Positions 53,570 through 61,355 are shown, counted from the stretch's first letter. The stretch is DNA of 64,000 nucleotides from Streptomyces gilvus (GCF_022513565.1 NZ_JAKWBE010000017.1:62001-126000), one strand, 5' to 3'. Numbers and translations: made by a program. The notes: generated from the letters alone by a model not told the origin.

Positions 53570-54303
53570 CGACGTTTTCCACCCCCACTCCCCCGGCGAC
53601 CGGCCACTCCCGTCCGGTCGTGGCGTTCTTCGACGCCGACGAGACGCTCATCGCCATGAAGAGCCCGTTCTCCCTGCTGCGCTACCGGCTGCGGCGCCAG
53701 GGGGACGTCACGGGAGCCGCGTACGAGCGGATGGTGGAACCACTGCGGCGGCTGGCGTCGATGGGCGTCACCCCGGTCGAGGTGGTGTCCAAGTTCTACG
53801 AGCTGCACGCCGGCACCCCGTGGGACCATGTGCTGGCGGAGGCCCGCGCCTGGTACGCCGAACTGCGGGAACACGGTGCGCCGTTCATCGAGCCCACCGT
53901 CGCCCGGTTGCGCGGCCATCAGCAGGCGGGCCATCACACGGTGGTGATCTCGGGCTCGTGGCCGGCGACGCTGCTTCCGATCACCGACGACCTGGGCATC
54001 GACCTGGTGCTGTGCAGCGAGCCGGAGCTGGACGAGAGCCGGCGGATGACCGGGGCGATCCGGCACGCGATGTTCGGTCCGGCGAAGGCGGACGCGGTGC
54101 GGGAGGCGCTGGAGAAGTTCGGCGCGGACCCGGCGGACTGCCACGCCTACGGTGACGACCCGGGCGACCTGACCATGCTGGGGCTGGTGGGCCACCCGAC
54201 GGTGGTCGGCGCGAACCCGACGATGCTGGCCCACGCCGCCGAACGTGGGTGGCCCGTCATTCCGGCCACGCTTGCCTCGGGGACGCAGCGGCAGCCGGTG
54301 TGA
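53566..54303 (+). CDS. HAD-IB family phosphatase
   Basis: A 245-residue HAD hydrolase. Motif I is FFDADETLIAMKS (DxDET rather than DxDGT), motif II TVVISGSWPATLLP, and motif III/IV GPAKADAVREAL with YGDDPGDLTMLGLVG. SerB/MmfP-type phosphatases of this kind remove phosphate from small metabolites. In gamma-butyrolactone and methylenomycin-type pathways a phosphatase follows the AfsA step, so dephosphorylation of a butenolide phosphate is a natural role here. It is last in the nine-gene operon. Confidence 0.87.
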   Translation: MTTFSTPTPPATGHSRPVVAFFDADETLIAMKSPFSLLRYRLRRQGDVTGAAYERMVEPLRRLASMGVTPVEVVSKFYELHAGTPWDHVLAEARAWYAELREHGAPFIEPTVARLRGHQQAGHHTVVISGSWPATLLPITDDLGIDLVLCSEPELDESRRMTGAIRHAMFGPAKADAVREALEKFGADPADCHAYGDDPGDLTMLGLVGHPTVVGANPTMLAHAAERGWPVIPATLASGTQRQPV

Positions 54304-54476
54304 CGGGGGCGCGGTCGCCCCCGCCGCCCCTACCCGTCCCTCCCCCACTCTCGGCTTCGCCCGACCGGGGGACCCCCATCCAGGGGCCGCGCCCCTTCAA
54401 CCCCCGCCTACCAGCTCGGGAGACGGGGGTTGTGGGGCGGGTGCGGGTTCGATCTGGTTGCTCGCGCAGTTCCCCG

Positions 54477-54493
54477 CGCCCCTTTCAGGGGCG
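54477..54493. terminator. hairpin between convergent HAD and AKR genes
   Basis: CGCCCC / GGGGCG stem with a 5-nt loop, within a common Streptomyces intergenic sequence (gcagttccccgcgcccct type). It probably terminates both converging units; the 196-bp gap holds no gene. Confidence 0.65.
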
Positions 54494-54499
54494 TGGGGT

Positions 54500-55468
54500 T
54501 CAGCGCGAGCCCGTCGCCTCCGGGAGCGCCGACAAGTCCGCCAGGGCCTCCGGCGGCAGGGTCAGGGAGCCGGCGGTGACGTTGTCCTCCAGGTAGCGGC
54601 GGGTCTTCGTGCCGGGGATGACGCCCACGTGGTCGCCCTGGGCCAGCACCCAGGCGATCGCCACCTGGGCCACGGTCGCGCCGAGGGCATCGGCCACGGC
54701 CCGCATCCGGTCGACGATGGCCTGGTTGGCGGTGATGGCCTCGGCCTGGAAGCGCGGGAGCCGGTGCCGTCCGTCCGCCTCGGGCAGGTCCTTCGGGCCG
54801 CCGATCAGCCCGGACAGGAAGCCCCGGCCGAGCGGGGCGAACGCGATGAACGCGATGCCCTCGCGCCCGCAGTACTCCACCACCCCGTCCGTCAGGGCCT
54901 CACGGCTCCACAGGGACAGCTCGCTCTGCACCGAGGCGACCGGGTGGACGGCGTGCGCCCGGCCGATCTCCCGGGCCGACGCCTCGGACAGCCCGAGCGC
55001 GCCGAGCTTGCCCTCCTTCACCAGCTCCGCGAGCGCGCCCCAGCTCTCCTCGACCGGTACCTCGGGGTCGATGCGGTGCAGTTGGTAAAGGTCCACGTGG
55101 TCCACGTCCAGGCGGCGCAGACTCGCCTCGACGGCGGAGCGCAGATATTCCGGCCGGCCGTCGCGGTGACTGCGGTAGGTCGCGGGGTCGTCCACGACGA
55201 GTCCGCCCTTGGTGGCGAGCAGCACCTTGTCGCGGTGGCCCTTCAGTGCCTTGCCGACCAGCAGTTCGTTGGTGAACGGGCCGTACTGGTCCGCGGTGTC
55301 GATCAGGTCGACGCCGAGTTCGACGCCGCGGCGTATCACTCCGATGGACTCGTTCTCGTCCCGGCCCAGCTCGTCGTAGCCCCACGACATGCCCATGCAG
55401 CCGAGGCCCACGGCTGCGAAGGTCCGCTGTGAGCCACCCAGTTGGATCCTGCGCATCGCGGTGCGCAC
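54500..55468 (-). CDS. aldo/keto reductase
   Basis: A 322-residue AKR (AKR13-like) NADPH-dependent carbonyl reductase. Catalytic Asp/Tyr are in LIDTADQYGPFTNELLVG, Lys in LATKGGLVV, and His in YQLHRIDPEVPVEESWG; the cofactor site VIPGTKTRRYLEDN is C-terminal. GTG 55468 has GGGAAGGG before it. It faces the main operon and is divergent from the exporter gene, with cluster motifs between them, so co-regulation is likely. Confidence 0.92.
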   Translation of the reverse strand: MRTAMRRIQLGGSQRTFAAVGLGCMGMSWGYDELGRDENESIGVIRRGVELGVDLIDTADQYGPFTNELLVGKALKGHRDKVLLATKGGLVVDDPATYRSHRDGRPEYLRSAVEASLRRLDVDHVDLYQLHRIDPEVPVEESWGALAELVKEGKLGALGLSEASAREIGRAHAVHPVASVQSELSLWSREALTDGVVEYCGREGIAFIAFAPLGRGFLSGLIGGPKDLPEADGRHRLPRFQAEAITANQAIVDRMRAVADALGATVAQVAIAWVLAQGDHVGVIPGTKTRRYLEDNVTAGSLTLPPEALADLSALPEATGSR

Positions 55469-55530
55469 CGCCCTTCCCGTTCTCGCTGTGTCCCGTACCT
55501 GCCGACGGATGACAGGCCCTCATCTTTACA

Positions 55531-55599
55531 CAGAACTCTGGCATACGATTGACATCACGGATGGTTAGCCCTCTAACCTATGACAGGGTTCTGGCTCAT
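55531..55599. promoter_or_regulatory. two cluster motifs and a palindrome in the AKR/MFS divergent promoter
   Basis: CAGAACTCTGGCATA (55531-55545) and CAGGGTTCTGGCTCAT (55584-55599) flank GGTTAGCCCTCTAACC (55563-55578; 6-bp arms). All lie between the divergent starts at 55468 and 55665. Confidence 0.6.
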
Positions 55600-55664
55600 A
55601 GCCGAGACCGAAGAGTCAGACGTCCGACAGTCCCTGACATCCGTACAGACAGAGGTGATCCTCC

Positions 55665-57218
55665 GTGTCCACCGGCAACCCGCGGGCCACGCTCGCCGCG
55701 GCGTGCGTCGTCGGCCCGCTCATGACCCTCGTGGTCACCGGCCCGTCCGTGGCCGTCCCCGACATCGGCGCCGATCTGCACAGTTCACTCGCCGCCGCCC
55801 AGTGGGTGGTCGACGGCTACATGCTCACCGCGTCCAGCAGCCTCGCGGCCATGGGCTCGCTCGCCGACCGCGTGGGCCATCGGCGCATGTTCACCTGGGG
55901 CATGGCCTTCTTCGCCTTCTGGATGACCGTCTCCGGCCTGGCGAACAGCATCCTGCTGCTCGATCTGGCCCGCGCCATCGCCGGTTTCGGCAGTGGCGCC
56001 GCGCTCGCCTCCATCACCGCGATCCTCGCCCAGGCCTTCGACGGCGCCGCCCGTGCCAAGGCGTTCGGCCTCTTCGGTACGTTCCTCGGCGCGGGCCTCG
56101 CCTTCGGACCCGCGTTCGGCGGCGCCCTGGTCAACCTGTGGGGCTGGCGCTCGGTCTTCCTCGTCCTGGCCGCGGTCTCCGCGCTCGTCCTGCTGAGCAC
56201 CCCACTGCTGCCGCGCTCGGAGCCGAACAAGGGGCCGCGCTTCGACTGGGCCGGCAGCTTCACCTTCGGCTTCGCCGTCGCCCTGTTCGTGCTGGCTCTG
56301 GTGGAGGGCCCGGGCCGGGGCTGGACCGACCCGGTGGTGCTCGGCGCGGCGGTCGGCTGCCTGGCCCTGCTGGTGGCGTTCGTGACGGTGGAGCGCCGCA
56401 CCGAGCACCCCATGTTCGACCTGGGCCTGTTCGCCCGGCCGCAGTTCCTCGCCGTCTGCGTGGTGCCGCTGGTCCTGGCGTTCAGCTTCGTCGCGCTGGT
56501 CATCGTGCTCCCGCCGTATCTGACCTCCACCAGCGGAATGTCGGCGCTACGCATCGGCGTGGTCCTGCTGCTGCTGACCGGCCCGTCCCTGGTGATGCCC
56601 GCGCTCACCGGGCTGCTCGCGCAGAAGGTCTCGCAGCGCGCCCTGTTCATGGTGCTGCTGGGCTGTTCCGCGGTCGGCGCGGCCTGGCTGACCCAGGTGG
56701 ACCCGGGCGCGTCGGCCGCCGCGCTGGCCGGCCCGCTGCTCCTGCTGGGCATCGGTTACGGCATCTCGCTCGGCATCCTCGACGGTGCCGCGGTCTCGGC
56801 CGTCGAACCGGAGCGGATGGGCATGGCGGCGGGCATGTTCAACACCGTCCGGCTCGCCTCCGACGCGGTCTCCATGGCCGGTCTGGGCGCCCTGGTCACC
56901 GCGCTCACCAAGAGCGCCCTCGACGACGGCGCGGTCTCGGCGTACCCGGGCGGCGGCGATGAGCTGACGTCCCGTGCGCTCCAGGGCGGTCTGACCGAGG
57001 CAGCCGGGACACTGCCGGCCGGCGAGGTGCGTGACCGGGTGGTGGGCGCGATGGCCGACGCGTACGGCAGCGGGCTGCACACCACGATGTGGATCGTCGC
57101 GGCGGCGTGCGCCGTCAGCGCGCTCGTCGTCGGGGTCCTGCTCTCGGGTACGAAGCCGTCCGGCGACGCACCCGCCGAGCCCGGCACGGCGGCGGCTCCC
57201 GAGCCCGCTACGGCGTGA
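55665..57218 (+). CDS. MFS drug exporter (DHA2, EmrB/QacA type)
   Basis: A 517-residue transporter with about 14 hydrophobic segments. The motif GPSVAVPDIGADLHSSLAAAQWVVDGYML, motif A equivalent SLADRVGHRRMF and motif C region GTFLGAGLAFGPAFGGALV are those of proton-driven 14-helix drug exporters. It probably exports the cluster product and gives self-resistance. GTG 55665 with AGAGGTGATCC upstream. The thioesterase gene starts 10 bp after its stop, forming an exporter-thioesterase unit. Confidence 0.93.
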   Translation: MSTGNPRATLAAACVVGPLMTLVVTGPSVAVPDIGADLHSSLAAAQWVVDGYMLTASSSLAAMGSLADRVGHRRMFTWGMAFFAFWMTVSGLANSILLLDLARAIAGFGSGAALASITAILAQAFDGAARAKAFGLFGTFLGAGLAFGPAFGGALVNLWGWRSVFLVLAAVSALVLLSTPLLPRSEPNKGPRFDWAGSFTFGFAVALFVLALVEGPGRGWTDPVVLGAAVGCLALLVAFVTVERRTEHPMFDLGLFARPQFLAVCVVPLVLAFSFVALVIVLPPYLTSTSGMSALRIGVVLLLLTGPSLVMPALTGLLAQKVSQRALFMVLLGCSAVGAAWLTQVDPGASAAALAGPLLLLGIGYGISLGILDGAAVSAVEPERMGMAAGMFNTVRLASDAVSMAGLGALVTALTKSALDDGAVSAYPGGGDELTSRALQGGLTEAAGTLPAGEVRDRVVGAMADAYGSGLHTTMWIVAAACAVSALVVGVLLSGTKPSGDAPAEPGTAAAPEPATA

Positions 57219-57228
57219 GGGGCCGGCC

Positions 57229-57660
57229 ATGACCCAGACCGCCCTGGGGCCCGTCGAGGTCCTGCCCCCTTACGCCGACCAGCAGTTGGTGGAGCGTCTC
57301 GGCATCGAGATCACCGTCTGCGAGCCGGACCTGGTCGTCGGCACCATGCCGGTGGACGGCAACCGGCAGCCCGTCGGGCTGTTGCACGGCGGAGCCAACG
57401 CGGTTCTCGCCGAGACGCTCGGCTCGCTCGCGGCCTGGACGCACGCGGGTGCGGATCGGATCATCGTCGGCCAGGAGTTGTCCTGCACCCATCACGCGGG
57501 CGCCCGTTCGGGCCGGGTCACCGGCGTCTGCCGGCCGCTGCACGTGGGCACGCACACGGCGACCTACGAGATCGTCGTCACCGACGAGCGGGGCCGGCGT
57601 ACCTGCACGGCCAGACTCACGTGTGCGCTCCCCTCGGCCCGGCGTCGGAAGCAACGGTGA
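57229..57660 (+). CDS. hotdog-fold thioesterase (PaaI/YdiI-like)
   Basis: A 143-residue hotdog protein: GIEITVCEPDLVVGTMPVDG, then the catalytic-loop motif GLLHGGANAVLAETLGS and VGQELSCTHHAGARSGRVTG, as in 1,4-dihydroxy-2-naphthoyl-CoA and PaaI thioesterases. It could release an acyl chain from ACP or CoA or edit the cluster's carrier protein. ATG 57229, 10 bp after the exporter gene; the stop lies 86 bp before the MarR gene. Confidence 0.9.
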   Translation: MTQTALGPVEVLPPYADQQLVERLGIEITVCEPDLVVGTMPVDGNRQPVGLLHGGANAVLAETLGSLAAWTHAGADRIIVGQELSCTHHAGARSGRVTGVCRPLHVGTHTATYEIVVTDERGRRTCTARLTCALPSARRRKQR

Positions 57661-57719
57661 CCGCCCCCTCCGGGAGCCGGGGGACCACGGGGAGGCGGCA
57701 GCGCGCGACCCATGCTTCG

Positions 57720-57733
57720 TCCTCTGTCGTATG
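57720..57733 (+). promoter_or_regulatory. degenerate cluster motif ahead of the marR gene
   Basis: The segment CCTCTGTCGTATG keeps the TCTGnCnTAyG core seen at 55531-55545 and ends 14 bp before the marR start. Confidence 0.35.
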
Positions 57734-57746
57734 CAAGACTATTGAT

Positions 57747-58205
57747 ATGGCGAACACGACGACGGAGACGGTCGCCGCAGGCCGACTCGGGCACACGATC
57801 AAGAGAGCCGAGCAGGCTCTCATCGCACGCAAGACCCAGGTCCTGCGGGAATTCGACCTGACGGTGCCGCAGTACTCGGTCCTGCTGCTGCTGTCGCTCT
57901 CCGACGGCATGTCCGCGGCCCAGCTCGCACGCGAGTGCATGGTCACTCCGCAGACGATGGCCACGGTCCTGACGAACCTGGAGAAGGCCGGCCTGGTGGT
58001 GCGCGAGCCTTCGGAGCTCCATCAGAAGGTCGTGGTGAACCGGGCGACCCGCGCGGGCCGCGCGGTCGCCCGGAAGGCCGACAAGGCGGCCCTGCACGTC
58101 GAGGGCGCGCTGAGCGCCGAGTTCACGCCGGACGAGCTGGCCCGGTTCGAGGAATACCTGGAGCGGGCGATCGCTCTCCTGGGCGCCCTGGAGCCGTCTC
58201 CCTGA
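57747..58205 (+). CDS. MarR family transcriptional regulator
   Basis: A 152-residue MarR winged-helix protein (YSVLLLLSLSDGMSAAQLAREC, VTPQTMATVLTNLEKAGLVVREP, VVNRATRAGRAVARKA). It is the only intact regulator inside the island and so is the best candidate to bind the shared CAGRRYTCTGGC motif. ATG 57747 has no good Shine-Dalgarno, and a leaderless mRNA is possible. MarR proteins usually release DNA on binding a small aromatic or lipophilic ligand, here perhaps the exported product. Confidence 0.92.
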   Translation: MANTTTETVAAGRLGHTIKRAEQALIARKTQVLREFDLTVPQYSVLLLLSLSDGMSAAQLARECMVTPQTMATVLTNLEKAGLVVREPSELHQKVVVNRATRAGRAVARKADKAALHVEGALSAEFTPDELARFEEYLERAIALLGALEPSP

Positions 58206-58366
58206 GCAGTTTCCCGAATTCCATTCATGGACGCCGCACCACCCGAGAGAGCCACGGTGAATCACCCACCGTGGCTTTCCGCCTTCCCGGCCGAAGTGAG
58301 ATCGGTAACAGCAACTGCTCCACCTGGTAAACACTGCATTCCCAATGAAACAACCCACTGGCTTCA

Positions 58367-58386
58367 AGCCAGAACCCTGATATAGT
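58367..58386 (+). promoter_or_regulatory. cluster motif plus -10 upstream of the broken SARP gene
   Basis: AGCCAGAACCCTG (58367-58379) is the exact reverse complement of the 13-bp core at 55584-55596, and TATAGT follows at 58381-58386. It overlaps a second palindrome CTGGCTTCAAGCCAG (58358-58372; 7-bp arms). Confidence 0.6.
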
Positions 58387-58486
58387 CGAACGGTCACTCA
58401 GGGTTACATTCACGCCAGACCTTGAGGGAAGGGGAGTTTCACATTCCGGCACCAAGCGGAATGAAACGTACCAATAAGGGGGAGTG

Positions 58487-58528
58487 GTGCAGATTCATGT
58501 CCTCGGCCCTATCGTGGAGCATGGTCGC
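58487..58528 (+). pseudogene. SARP-type activator gene truncated after about 14 codons
   Basis: GTG 58487, preceded by AAGGGGGAG, opens VQIHVLGPIVEHGR, the characteristic first strand of SARP regulators (M-x-I-x-V-L-G-P). Homology stops where the IS110 relic begins. A 280-bp leader with the cluster motif and a -10 box stands in front. This was probably the pathway-specific activator of the island. Confidence 0.6.
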
Positions 58529-58529
58529 G

Positions 58530-59290
58530 TGTCGGGCGTTCATGCGGCCCTTGGTGAGGATCCGTCAGACACCTCACGTTGCCGACGTGTCCAGCTGCGG
58601 CGGCGAGTTCGGTGGGGAAGGCGGTTTGTTCATCGAACAGCTCACGCCTCTGAAGGCAGTGATAGAGCTGACCGAGCATGCGATTGAACAGGTGCCGAAG
58701 GGCGGCCGCGTGCCAGTCACCGTGCTCGTCGCGACGTCGGCGATAGCGGGCCTTGGCCCCGGTTGATCCGTTTGGAGCGGCGAAGGCCCACAGGTGGTCC
58801 GCGTGGTTGAGCCGGTCGCTCTTCACCCAGCGGCGCGTGATGCTCGACCTCTTGCCGGAGGCGCGAGTGATGGACGAGGAGCCCGCGTACGCCTTCCGCC
58901 CCTGGGCGTCGGCGAAGCGGTGCGATCGTCCCCGATCTCGGCCAGGATCCGGCGGCGAGCTGAATGCCGAGCACAGGGAAGCTCAGCAGTATCTCCGCGT
59001 CCGGGGGTTGAAGGAACGCCTCTTCCACCGCTTCGGCGAGCTGGCCGGCGGCGGTGCTGGCGGCCTCCAGCTGGACCAGGACGGCAAGCGTCTGCTTGCC
59101 GAGCGCTTCCGCGACCAGGGGAGGCTGGTGGGCCCACTCGGCGCGCAGGACATTGCGCAGACGCTCGGTCTCGGCAGCGATGCCGCGCTTCCGGCCTGCG
59201 CACTTGAGGACTGCCTGCAGCTGGGCGCGGGTCAGCCGAGCGGCCTGGGACGGAGTCGGTGCGGCCCCCAGAGCTGCGCCGAAAGTGAGC
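58530..59290 (-). mobile_element. IS110-family transposase, C-terminal half, multiply frameshifted
   Basis: On the minus strand: AAPTPSQAARLTRAQLQAVL, AHQPPLVAEALGKQTLAVLV and EAFLQPPDAEILLSFPVLGI in one frame; LAEIGDDRT in another; KAYAGSSSITRASGKR, KSDRLNHADHLWAFAAPN and HGDWHAAALRHLFNRMLGQL in the third. This is the second half of an IS110 recombinase, where the Ser-type C-terminal domain lies. The RuvC-like DEDD half is absent. It interrupts the SARP gene. Confidence 0.85.
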
Positions 59291-59726
59291 TCCACCCAAA
59301 GATCCGCGCGGCCCAAGACGATCACATCGTGGTCACCGACGGCTTCTCCTGCCGCACCCAGATCGCCCAGGGAACCAGGGCGTCGCCGTCAGCGCTCGGG
59401 CCATCAGCCGCTATGGCCGCCCCGATCTCGGTAGCCATGTCCATGGCGTGAGCTACCGACCGGCCGTCTTCGTTCAGGCTCTCGTACTTGCCGGTCTGCG
59501 AGGCGGTCAGTCCCAAGCGTCCCAGGACCCGATCCGGACATGAGATCTGTCCGGATCGGACAGTCCCGACGACGCCTATCGTCCCATCGGAGACCTGCGG
59601 ATTTCGCACATCGCCCCAGGAACAGCAAGAGTCCCCTGATGGAGTGTCACGCACGGTTGTCCACCGGTTGTCCACCGGGACCCTTTGCGCAAGCATGATC
59701 CATCCCCTACGAGCAAGTAAAGGGCC
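59291..59726. other. unassigned segment next to the right att-like repeat
   Basis: No intact gene. A minus-strand frame reads GKYESLNEDGRSVAHAMDMA and ADGDALVPWAIWVRQE, which looks protein-like but is unrecognised and has no proper start. At 59655-59677 GGTTGTCCACC is tandemly duplicated, matching the TGTCCACCGG pair that ends both att-like repeats. Confidence 0.4.
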
Positions 59727-59844
59727 AGGTCAAAGCGCTAGATCGTCGATCCCGTCACAGAAACCAAACCTCCGACCTACGCATTACGATGCACAGACAG
59801 ATAGTGCCCGTTCTTCCGAGATTCCAAGGTCACCCGACACAAGA

Positions 59845-59874
59845 AACCCCAGGTCAGATGCCCAACCTGGGGTT
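59845..59874 (-). terminator. terminator hairpin beside the second tRNA-Thr remnant
   Basis: AACCCCAGGT / ACCTGGGGTT, 10-bp arms with a 10-nt loop; a diverged copy of the hairpin at 41466-41495. Confidence 0.65.
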
Positions 59875-59882
59875 CACCATGG

Positions 59883-59924
59883 AGCCGCCTTCGGGATTCG
59901 AACCCGAGACCTACGCATTACGAG
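59883..59924 (-). tRNA. second 3'-half remnant of tRNA-Thr(CGT)
   Basis: Identical over about 42 bp to the remnant at 41504-41545: acceptor 3' strand, T-arm, variable loop and anticodon loop CTCGTAA, then non-tRNA sequence. A complete tRNA-Thr gene is expected further right, outside the window. Confidence 0.85.
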
Positions 59925-60228
59925 ACCATGAGCGTTCGTGTTGCGTGATGCCCCGTCGTGCTACCCAGTGACATTTTGGCTGATCAGAGCATGTGCAGCA
60001 GGTTAACCCGTACCATCCCGTGATGCGTCGTCCACAGGCGTCTGTCCACCGGCTGTCCACCGGCCGGGCTGCTTGGTCACTGCCTCTCGCCGTTCCATCA
60101 CTTCTGACTGGAGCCCTGGCAAGGGCGGAGCCCAGCATGAGGACGACTATTCATTTCCCCCAAAGGAGCGACCGCTCGGCGCTGACCACGAACGCCGCAG
60201 TCTCCATCCACGACGAGACCTCCGACCA

Positions 60229-60265
60229 AAACGATATCTTCCACAGCGGGTAAATGGTATCGTTT
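60229..60265. promoter_or_regulatory. inverted repeat upstream of vapBC
   Basis: AAACGATA (60229-60236) and TATCGTTT (60258-60265), perfect 8-bp arms 21 bp apart, ending 34 bp before the antitoxin start: the usual place for autoregulation by a VapBC complex. Confidence 0.6.
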
Positions 60266-60299
60266 CACTGACAGGAGCGTCTGCGAAGGGACCACTCAC

Positions 60300-60554
60300 A
60301 TGGCCAGGACCGTCATCGACCTCGATGAAGACATGGTCACCGAGGCCATGCGCATCTTCGGGACCAAGACGAAGGCCAAAGCCGTCCGTCTCGCCATGGA
60401 AGACGCGGTCAAGCGACACCTGCGGCAGGAGGGCTTCGACGCCATGGACGCCGGCGAGCTCGACTTCAGTGAGATCGTCGAGAGCACCGGCCCCCGCAAC
60501 GCAGACGGCTCCCTCAAGCACAGCGGCGACCGCGACGGAGGTCGGGCCGCCTGA
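60300..60554 (+). CDS. vapB: VapB-type antitoxin (ribbon-helix-helix)
   Basis: An 84-residue protein with the VapB signature MARTVIDLDEDMVTEAMRIF and TKTKAKAVRLAMEDAVKRHL forming a ribbon-helix-helix DNA-binding domain, and a C-terminal tail that would wrap the toxin. ATG 60300 has GAAGGG 8 bp ahead. Its stop overlaps the toxin start (ATGA-type, 1-base overlap), as expected for a toxin-antitoxin pair. It lies just beyond the right att-like repeat, where stabilisation modules of integrated elements often sit. Confidence 0.9.
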   Translation: MARTVIDLDEDMVTEAMRIFGTKTKAKAVRLAMEDAVKRHLRQEGFDAMDAGELDFSEIVESTGPRNADGSLKHSGDRDGGRAA

Positions 60555-60973
60555 TGCAGGATCGCTACCTGATCGACAAGTCCGCCCTCGCCCGCTGGAC
60601 GAAGCCGAGCGTCAAAGAGGTGCTCAAGCCCCTGCATGAGCGTTACCTCCTCGCCGTGTGCCAGCCCACCGAGTTCGAGATGGTCCACTCCGCACGGAAC
60701 AGCTCGGAAGCAACACGGATCAGCACCTGGTTGCATGCCTTCGACTACCTCCGCACCGACGACGACACGTTCAGCCGCGCTCTCGAGATCCAGCGCCATG
60801 CCCTCAACGCAGGCTTCCACCGCGCTCTGTCCCTCCCCGACCTGCTGATCGCGGCCACGGCGGAACTGCACCGGCGAACGGTCCTCCACTACGACGGCGA
60901 TTTCGACATGATCGCCTCCGTCACCGGCCAACCCACCGAATGGGTCGTCCCGCCCGGCAGCGCCGACCGATGA
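60554..60973 (+). CDS. vapC: VapC-type PIN-domain ribonuclease toxin
   Basis: A 139-residue PIN-domain protein. The first acidic residue is Asp8 in YLIDKSALARW, Glu in CQPTEFEMVHSARN, and the third and fourth acidic positions in LSLPDLLIAATAEL and HYDGDFDMIASVTG; all are present, so it should be active. VapC toxins cut tRNA or rRNA loops when the antitoxin is degraded. Translationally coupled to vapB. Confidence 0.92.
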   Translation: MQDRYLIDKSALARWTKPSVKEVLKPLHERYLLAVCQPTEFEMVHSARNSSEATRISTWLHAFDYLRTDDDTFSRALEIQRHALNAGFHRALSLPDLLIAATAELHRRTVLHYDGDFDMIASVTGQPTEWVVPPGSADR

Positions 60974-61088
60974 GCTCCTGCCTCAGCGCGCTGTGCAGTC
61001 TGGCTCCGCTCGGCTCCCTGCCGGTTCTGGGCTGGTCCCGCCGAGGTGGAACCTCTTCGAACTGACCCGCGCCGTCTTCCTCCCGGAT

Positions 61089-61325
61089 CTACCGCACGCT
61101 GTGTGCTCGTCCGATTCCGCCTTCGAACTCAATATGTAATTCCCCTTCGGGAGTGAAGCAGGCGGAAGAAATAGAGCCCTGCACGGCATCCATCAGTACC
61201 TCTGGCACGTTCTGCAATCTCTGCGGATCGAAAACGATGGAAGCCCCTCGAAGCTATAAGCGCAGCCTCAGGCTCCACCCTGACTTCACGGATTTGCCCT
61301 GCAGATTGAGGTCCACGATTACCAT
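61089..61325 (-). pseudogene. DUF6188-like gene remnant with in-frame stop
   Basis: In one frame from ATG 61325: MVIVDLNLQGKSVKSGWSLR, then TAG at codon 24 (61254-61256), then GASIVFDPQRLQNVPEVLMD and HIEFEGGIGRAHSVR to a stop at 61089. The second part resembles DUF6188 proteins, which often sit near polymorphic toxins as immunity-like genes. The region is AT-richer than the island to its left. Confidence 0.5.
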
Positions 61326-61355
61326 CCCGCTGGCAGGGGGTGAGTTCCGTCAGGT

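Larger units (their letters stand above)
59727..60063. repeat. right att-like direct repeat (about 340 bp)
   Basis: Counterpart of 41350-41688 with the same order of blocks, including the tRNA-Thr 3' half and the CTGTCCACCGG pair at 60042-60063. Divergence between copies, such as the altered hairpin loop, shows they are not a recent duplication. Confidence 0.85.

Noticed and set aside
58422-58766. 115-codon plus-strand frame at the SARP/IS110 junction
   Set aside because: It reads antisense through the IS110 remnant, and only the neighbouring frame shows SARP similarity.
41504-59924. Functional tRNA-Thr genes
   Set aside because: Only the 3' half is present in both places; the anticodon stem does not pair and the D-arm and acceptor 5' strand are missing.
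60100-60253. Small frames upstream of vapB
   Set aside because: Short, without a ribosome-binding site, and overlapping the likely vapBC promoter and operator.
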